Below are positions 59,444 through 64,000 of a DNA stretch of 64,000 nt, piece after piece. The translations under genes were made by a program, and so were the position numbers. This DNA comes from Sediminibacterium sp. GTDB taxonomy: Bacteria > Bacteroidota > Bacteroidia > Chitinophagales > Chitinophagaceae. Every line of letters begins with the position of its first letter. Positions within the stretch are counted from its first letter, which is position 1. The stretch covers positions 124,001 through 188,000 of the forward strand of contig NZ_JAHVAA010000004.1 in NCBI RefSeq assembly GCF_019264485.1. Direction: 5' to 3'. A model generated the notes under the pieces. The model made no database searches. It saw only the letters and a list, made by a program, of their open reading frames with translations, and was not told the DNA's origin.

Positions 59444-61906
59444 TCAGTTCCCTGCCCTGCTTCTTTCTTCTTCCGATGCTGTTGCCCTTCTTCGTGCAGC
59501 TTGCACTGTATTCTTTCCAAAGCGATAGGTGAACGTTAAATTCGCTACCCTTGTTTCGCGGTAGGCGCGCCATTTTTCGATATAGTTATTATATGTGATC
59601 ACAGCTTTAGGCAGATTGGTCCAGAAAATATCTGTGACATTCAAACGCAGGGTTCCTTTTTTATTCATCATTGTTTTCTGTATACCCAATGCCACACCCC
59701 ATTGTGGATCGAGTACCATGAATCCGTATTGGCCTCCGGAATTCATATTCACATTAAACTCACTTACCCAACCCTTACCCAAGGTAAAACTGTTATTGGT
59801 TCTTATATCAAATGCAGGTTTACCATTATTGAGTGTGGTACCACCCAATGTTCCATTGAAATGATTATAAAATACATTTCCGTTGTTGATCATGTTCCAC
59901 CAGGTACTGATACGGAATGGCGCTGAAACAGTTAATCCATAATAATCCTGTGAACGCAGGTTTACCGGAATCTGTACCGTTACATTATCATCAGAAGGAA
60001 TATTGGGGAACACATCTTTGAAACGTGCAATAGCTACATTCTGGTTTTGTTTGGTATGACTATAACCCAAAGTAAAATTTATATTCTTCATCGTATAACT
60101 CAGCTCGTATGACCAGGTGAGCTGTGGTAACAAACCGGGTCTGCCAGTAGAATAGGTTGTTACATCAATCAAAAACAGGAATGGATTCAACTGTGAGTAA
60201 CCCGGACGGTCGATCCTTCGGCTTACAGAAATACCGAGGGTTTGGTCTTCTTTCAGTTTATAATTGAAAAAAGCACTGGGGAAAAGCTGGAAATAAGAAG
60301 AGTCGAAACGGATATCTCCTTTTATCTGGTGCGTATTTATTTTTGTATGCTCTCCGCGAAGACCCAGTTGCAGACTGAATTTTTTAAACTCTCTGCTATA
60401 ATTCAGGTAACAGGCATTATTGTATTCATTGTATTTAAAGCGATTGGTTTTATTTATATCATCCTGTGGCGTTCCGGTACTTACATCAAAAAACTTTGCG
60501 TCGTTATCAGCAGAAACATAACTGGTTTTTGCACCCGCTTCGAAACGACCTCCTGTTTTCAACGGATTGGCATAATCAATTTTTGCAGTTCTTAAAATCA
60601 GTTTTCCATCCTGGTCACCATCTAAAATACAATCGGGTTGCAGACTTCCGCCGCTCAGGTTAAAATATTTGGTGGCCACGCGTGAGAGTGATGCAGAATT
60701 GTATTCACCATAGTCAATATCGGCTGTTAATTCTTTTCCGCTGGTATTGAAAGAATGTTTGAAATTAATATTGGCCACCATATTATCTGCATGATCATCA
60801 TTGGTGGCAAGGGTTTGAAAAGTTGATACTTTTTGTCTCTGGGCATTCAGCACATCGGACCCGTTTACGTTTCTTCTCCCTATTTTATTAAAGTTGGCAC
60901 TCACAACCGCGCCAATGATTGTTTTTTTCGATGGAAAAATATCCAGTCCCAATCTTGTCGTATTAAAATGAACGGGCGTTTTGGTATAGTTGTCTTTTAA
61001 GTCTCCTCCTGTATATACTTTATTGTTATCGTAAAAATTCCTGTCCAGTATCAAATGGTTCAGGTTCATGCGATAGCCGTAAGAATAGTTACCAAAGAAG
61101 TTGATTTTTTTATTGCGGTGATTAAATGTTACACCGGCATTCGATTTGGGATACACACCCTGACCATAGCCCATGGTTATTGTACCGTTGGTGCCCATGC
61201 GCTGGTCTTTTTTCATCCTGATATCGATAATACCCGAATTACCTGCAGCATCGTACTTAGCAGAAGGATTGGTTATAATATCAATACGTTCAATGGTATT
61301 TGAGGGAAGTCCGCGCAGGTAATTAGCCAGGTCGGCCCCGGTCATGGGTGTTGGTTTTCCATCAATCATAATAATCACACCCTGTCTGCCCCTCAAACCG
61401 ATGGCGTCATTCTGGTCTACTGTAACACCCGGTGCTCTTTCCAGTACATCAAGCGCCGAACTGCCTGCACTTACAATACTATTCTCAACATTCACTACAA
61501 TACGGTCGGTGAGTTTTTGTATAAATGGCTTGCGGCCTGTTACTGTTACTTCGCTGGTAGCGGCGGCACTGGTAGCCAATACAACGTTTCCTATACGCCC
61601 TTCGTTTTGTTGTGTTGTAAGTTCAACAGGTGAAGTATATTTTGTAGTATAACCCACTGCCGATATCCTGATGCGATAAATACCTGTGAGCAGGTTATCA
61701 AAAATGGCCGCTCCTGTTTTATCTGTTATGGCTGCTTTTACCAAAGAAGAATCCTTTGAACGCAGTAGCTCCACCGTTGCATTTTCAATGACCTGTTGCT
61801 GTTCGTTCTGAATGGTCAAAGTTATTTTCCCGATACGGCCTGACTGAGCATAGCTACTGATAAAAAGCAGCATCACTGAGAGGATGCTGAAGTACAATTT
61901 TTTCAT
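59444..61906 (-). CDS. TonB-dependent receptor-like outer membrane beta-barrel protein
   Basis: 820 residues. Signal peptide (ending SSYAQ), a carboxypeptidase-regulatory-like domain (about 27-105), a TonB plug-like region (about 140-235, with MTGADLANYLRGLPSNTIERIDIITNPSAKYDAAG), then a long beta-barrel of the OMP_b-brl_3 type (from about 370 to the end, GETRV..LTFTYRF). These proteins import or bind large molecules or act as outer-membrane receptors; no substrate is predictable. A convergent AraC regulator lies 74 bp away on the far side of a hairpin. Confidence 0.9.
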   Translation of the reverse strand: MKKLYFSILSVMLLFISSYAQSGRIGKITLTIQNEQQQVIENATVELLRSKDSSLVKAAITDKTGAAIFDNLLTGIYRIRISAVGYTTKYTSPVELTTQQNEGRIGNVVLATSAAATSEVTVTGRKPFIQKLTDRIVVNVENSIVSAGSSALDVLERAPGVTVDQNDAIGLRGRQGVIIMIDGKPTPMTGADLANYLRGLPSNTIERIDIITNPSAKYDAAGNSGIIDIRMKKDQRMGTNGTITMGYGQGVYPKSNAGVTFNHRNKKINFFGNYSYGYRMNLNHLILDRNFYDNNKVYTGGDLKDNYTKTPVHFNTTRLGLDIFPSKKTIIGAVVSANFNKIGRRNVNGSDVLNAQRQKVSTFQTLATNDDHADNMVANINFKHSFNTSGKELTADIDYGEYNSASLSRVATKYFNLSGGSLQPDCILDGDQDGKLILRTAKIDYANPLKTGGRFEAGAKTSYVSADNDAKFFDVSTGTPQDDINKTNRFKYNEYNNACYLNYSREFKKFSLQLGLRGEHTKINTHQIKGDIRFDSSYFQLFPSAFFNYKLKEDQTLGISVSRRIDRPGYSQLNPFLFLIDVTTYSTGRPGLLPQLTWSYELSYTMKNINFTLGYSHTKQNQNVAIARFKDVFPNIPSDDNVTVQIPVNLRSQDYYGLTVSAPFRISTWWNMINNGNVFYNHFNGTLGGTTLNNGKPAFDIRTNNSFTLGKGWVSEFNVNMNSGGQYGFMVLDPQWGVALGIQKTMMNKKGTLRLNVTDIFWTNLPKAVITYNNYIEKWRAYRETRVANLTFTYRFGKNTVQAARRRATASEEERSRAGN

Positions 61907-62113
61907 GGTTCAATTTGTCTGCCAAATATCTGTTTCATCAGTAGCTCATAAAGTCAGATTCGGTTGAACAGTAAAAGATAGGCGATCAACGGAGGCTGTC
62001 GTATTTAGGGTTGTCGATTATTTACATTAACCAATCCCGGGTGTATCCAAGCTGTTGACAGGGCGCTTTAATTCCCACTCTTTGCTAAGCAGCGAGGGCA
62101 GGAGTGAGTTGAT

Positions 62114-62121
62114 TATATTTG
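62114..62121 (+). promoter_or_regulatory. Predicted -7 element TATATTTG, leaderless position
   Basis: Exact TAnnTTTG match ending four bases before the ATG at 62126. The rest of 61907-62113 shows no gene. Confidence 0.55.
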
Positions 62122-62125
62122 TTAC

Positions 62126-62824
62126 ATGCAACATATTCTTCTTCTTCATGGTGCCATTGGTTCAGAAGAACAACTCTTCCCTTTAAGCGAAAACTTAGCT
62201 TCTTCGCAGTACCGGGTTCATAGTTTTAATTTTTATGGTCATGGGGGCGAATCAATAAACGGTTCTCTTTCTATGGAACTGTTTGCAGAACAAACCCTCG
62301 AATATATCAAAAGCAACCAGTTAAAGAATCTGTATGTGTTTGGTTATAGTATGGGTGGATATGTAGCTATGTACCTTGCTTCTTTATATCCTGAATTATT
62401 TTCCGGGATTGTCACGTTGGGTACCAAGTATAATTGGTCGCCCGAAATTGCTGCCAAAGAAATAAAAATGCTTCGCCCGGAAATAATAGAAGAGAAAGTA
62501 CCAGCTTTTGCAGCGGCTTTGGCAAACAGACATGGAAAAGAAAATTGGAAAGCGCTGTTAAACGCCAGCGCCGACATGCTTTCACTTCTTGGTGATAAGC
62601 CCCTATTAAATAACGCTTGTCTGCAAAAGATTACAGCAGATGTTTTATTACTGATTGGTGAAAAAGACAATATGGTTTCGCTGGAAGAAACTACGCTTAC
62701 AGCTCAACAATTACCAAAAGGTTCTATTCAGGTATTACCCAACACGGTTCACGCGATTGAACAGGTTAGCATGACTGTACTGTCTGAAAAACTATTAAGT
62801 TTTTTTGCCGGCTTACACCTGTAG
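62126..62824 (+). CDS. Alpha/beta hydrolase
   Basis: 232 residues. Nucleophile elbow GYSMGGY (Ser75), oxyanion start LLLHGAIGSEEQ, later acid in LLIGEKDNMV and His in LPNTVHAIEQ. Typical carboxylesterase/MenH-like fold, soluble, no signal peptide. Substrate unknown. Its 3' end overlaps the convergent hybrid kinase gene by 12 bp. The -7 element sits exactly four bases before its ATG, so transcription likely begins at the start codon. Confidence 0.9.
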   Translation: MQHILLLHGAIGSEEQLFPLSENLASSQYRVHSFNFYGHGGESINGSLSMELFAEQTLEYIKSNQLKNLYVFGYSMGGYVAMYLASLYPELFSGIVTLGTKYNWSPEIAAKEIKMLRPEIIEEKVPAFAAALANRHGKENWKALLNASADMLSLLGDKPLLNNACLQKITADVLLLIGEKDNMVSLEETTLTAQQLPKGSIQVLPNTVHAIEQVSMTVLSEKLLSFFAGLHL

Positions 62825-64000
62825 TATTTTAATCAGCAGTTTTAAAAACTCTTCCGGTTCAAATGGTTTTGTAACAATTCCGTTGATAGATAAATCTTTT
62901 GCTTTTTCTTCTACTTCAGAGGGCAGGCTTGCTGTTAAAGCAACGATGGGTATTTCTATTCCTTTTGCACGTATGGCTGATATGGCTTCATAACCATCCA
63001 TTACCGGCATATGCATATCCATCAATACCAGTTTATGTTTTGCCGGGTCTAATTTTTTTACGGCCTCTTCTCCATTCACGGCCACATCAATATTTGCCCC
63101 CCATTTTTCGAGAAATGTTTTGGCGACCAGCACATTCAGTTCATTATCTTCCGCCATCAGGATAGGTATGCCACTGAGAGGTCGTCCTTTTTCAATTTGT
63201 ATTACAGGGTCATCCTGACTAAAATTAAATGCCTGCGAAACAGGGAATGTTTGTGTAAAAAAGAAAGTTGATCCGGTTCCCGGTTCACTTTCGAGTTGTA
63301 ATTGTGAGCCTTGTAATTCAAGTATTTTTTTACAGATTGATAAACCAAGTCCTGTTCCGCCAAAGCTTCTTGAGGTAGATGTATCGGCCTGTGTAAAGCG
63401 ATCGAAAATAAGTTTTTGCTTTTCGGCAGCAATTCCGATTCCCGTATCTTCTATTCGTATCGTCAGTGTTACATGCTGTTTACTCATTTTCACCTGTCTA
63501 ATCACTAATTTTACATGTCCCTTCCTCGTAAACTTGATCGCGTTCTGCAAAAGATTGGCTACCACCTGGCTGATACGTGTTGGATCTGAAATGATACGTG
63601 TATTAAATGCAGGGTCTTTTTCCAGTATCAGCTCAATTCCTTTTTCATCAGCAATTGTTTTCATCCCCGACAGAATATCCTGAAACACTTTTACCAGGTC
63701 CATGTCGATGTATTCAAAATTAATTTTACCCGCTTCTATTTTGCTGTAATCAAGAATATCATTTACAATGGTGAGCAGGTTATTGGCCGAAAACAACAAT
63801 ACATTTAATTGTTCCTTCTGGTCTTCTCTTGGTTTATTCTCCAGTAAAATATGCGATAGTCCGATCACAGAATTAAGCGGTGTTCGTATTTCATGCGACA
63901 TATTTGAGAGGAAATCGCTTTTTGCCACCAGCCCCTGTTCTGCTTCTTTTTTTGCCTTATTGAGTAAATAGGAATATCGGAATGACAAAATAAGCGACTG
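62813..64000 (-). CDS. Hybrid sensor histidine kinase/response regulator (partial, N-terminus beyond window)
   Basis: The frame is open to base 64000 and no stop occurs before the edge, so the N-terminal sensor part is missing. Seen: HisKA with FLSNMSHEIRTPLNSVIGLS, HATPase with IRIEDTGIGI and GGTGLGLSICKKILE, and a C-terminal receiver with AEDNELNV, LVLMDMHMPVMDGYE and IVTKPFEPEE. A TTG at 63988 is inside the frame and is not the start. This is a phosphorelay kinase; the output protein is unknown. Its 3' end overlaps the alpha/beta hydrolase by 12 bp. Confidence 0.95.
   Translation of the reverse strand, partial: QSLILSFRYSYLLNKAKKEAEQGLVAKSDFLSNMSHEIRTPLNSVIGLSHILLENKPREDQKEQLNVLLFSANNLLTIVNDILDYSKIEAGKINFEYIDMDLVKVFQDILSGMKTIADEKGIELILEKDPAFNTRIISDPTRISQVVANLLQNAIKFTRKGHVKLVIRQVKMSKQHVTLTIRIEDTGIGIAAEKQKLIFDRFTQADTSTSRSFGGTGLGLSICKKILELQGSQLQLESEPGTGSTFFFTQTFPVSQAFNFSQDDPVIQIEKGRPLSGIPILMAEDNELNVLVAKTFLEKWGANIDVAVNGEEAVKKLDPAKHKLVLMDMHMPVMDGYEAISAIRAKGIEIPIVALTASLPSEVEEKAKDLSINGIVTKPFEPEEFLKLLIKILQV

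Noticed and set aside
62813..63988. Complete kinase gene starting at TTG 63988
   Set aside because: The frame stays open to the window edge and kinases of this type carry a sensor part before HisKA, so the gene is treated as partial.

Overview
This 64 kb window is a chromosomal segment of a Bacteroidota bacterium, most likely family Chitinophagaceae. The reasons are the TAnnTTTG -7 promoter elements with almost no Shine-Dalgarno sequences, the SusC/TonB-type outer-membrane biology, a hybrid two-component sensor with a Reg_prop/Y_Y_Y periplasmic part, signal peptides ending in ..AQ, DUF5690 and DUF6249 proteins, and many long hairpin-forming intergenic repeats. No rRNA, tRNA, CRISPR array, transposase or phage structural gene was seen. 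The species assignment is inference.

Layout. 1-9.5 kb: a giant exported glycine-rich/LamG/HYR adhesin (cut by the window edge) with a small exported partner, next to a TPR histidine kinase and a LytTR response regulator. 21-bp-phased direct repeats lie in front of both the kinase gene and the adhesin operon. 9.6-20.4 kb: mostly single-gene units, including exported proteins, a GNAT enzyme, a Tat-exported TIM-barrel protein, an S45 acylase, two SRPBCC paralogues divergent from a GlxA-like regulator, and small membrane or exported proteins. 20.4-25.4 kb: a HigBA-type toxin-antitoxin pair and an exported protein lie between an intact tricorn-like protease gene and a decayed duplicate of that gene's 3' end. 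25.6-34.8 kb: a P1 (DmpA-type) aminopeptidase, a class IV aminotransferase, a stand-alone CdiA-CT-like nuclease, a 1023-residue sensor kinase, a methyltransferase, a beta-barrel protein, an Ala-rich exported protein and an NTF2-like protein.

34.9-38.6 kb is a complete 5-oxoprolinase operon (pxpB-pxpC-pxpA plus an NRAMP-type transporter). It is followed by mnmH (tRNA 2-selenouridine synthase), a SixA-like phosphatase, an EamA transporter, a glycosyltransferase, two tiny proteins and a class I aminotransferase. 44.3-47.6 kb holds a serine hydrolase and an ECF sigma/anti-sigma/DUF6249 cluster with two matching predicted sigma-dependent promoters. 47.9-64 kb holds a large BNR/sortilin-like protein, a DUF5690 transporter, a Tat-exported aldolase-like PLP enzyme, a reductase-YtxH-holin-like stress cassette, msrB, adk, an L,D-transpeptidase-like protein, an AraC regulator, a TonB-dependent/OMP beta-barrel receptor, an alpha/beta hydrolase and the C-terminal part of a hybrid histidine kinase that runs off the right edge.

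Functionally the window favours scavenging of peptides, amides and amino acids (S45 acylase, tricorn-like protease, P1 peptidase, class IV and I aminotransferases, 5-oxoprolinase) together with envelope sensing. The most interesting signals are regulatory: LytTR-type direct repeats, an ECF sigma promoter pair, several genes whose start codon falls exactly where transcription should begin (leaderless), and at least four families of palindromic repeats at gene ends.
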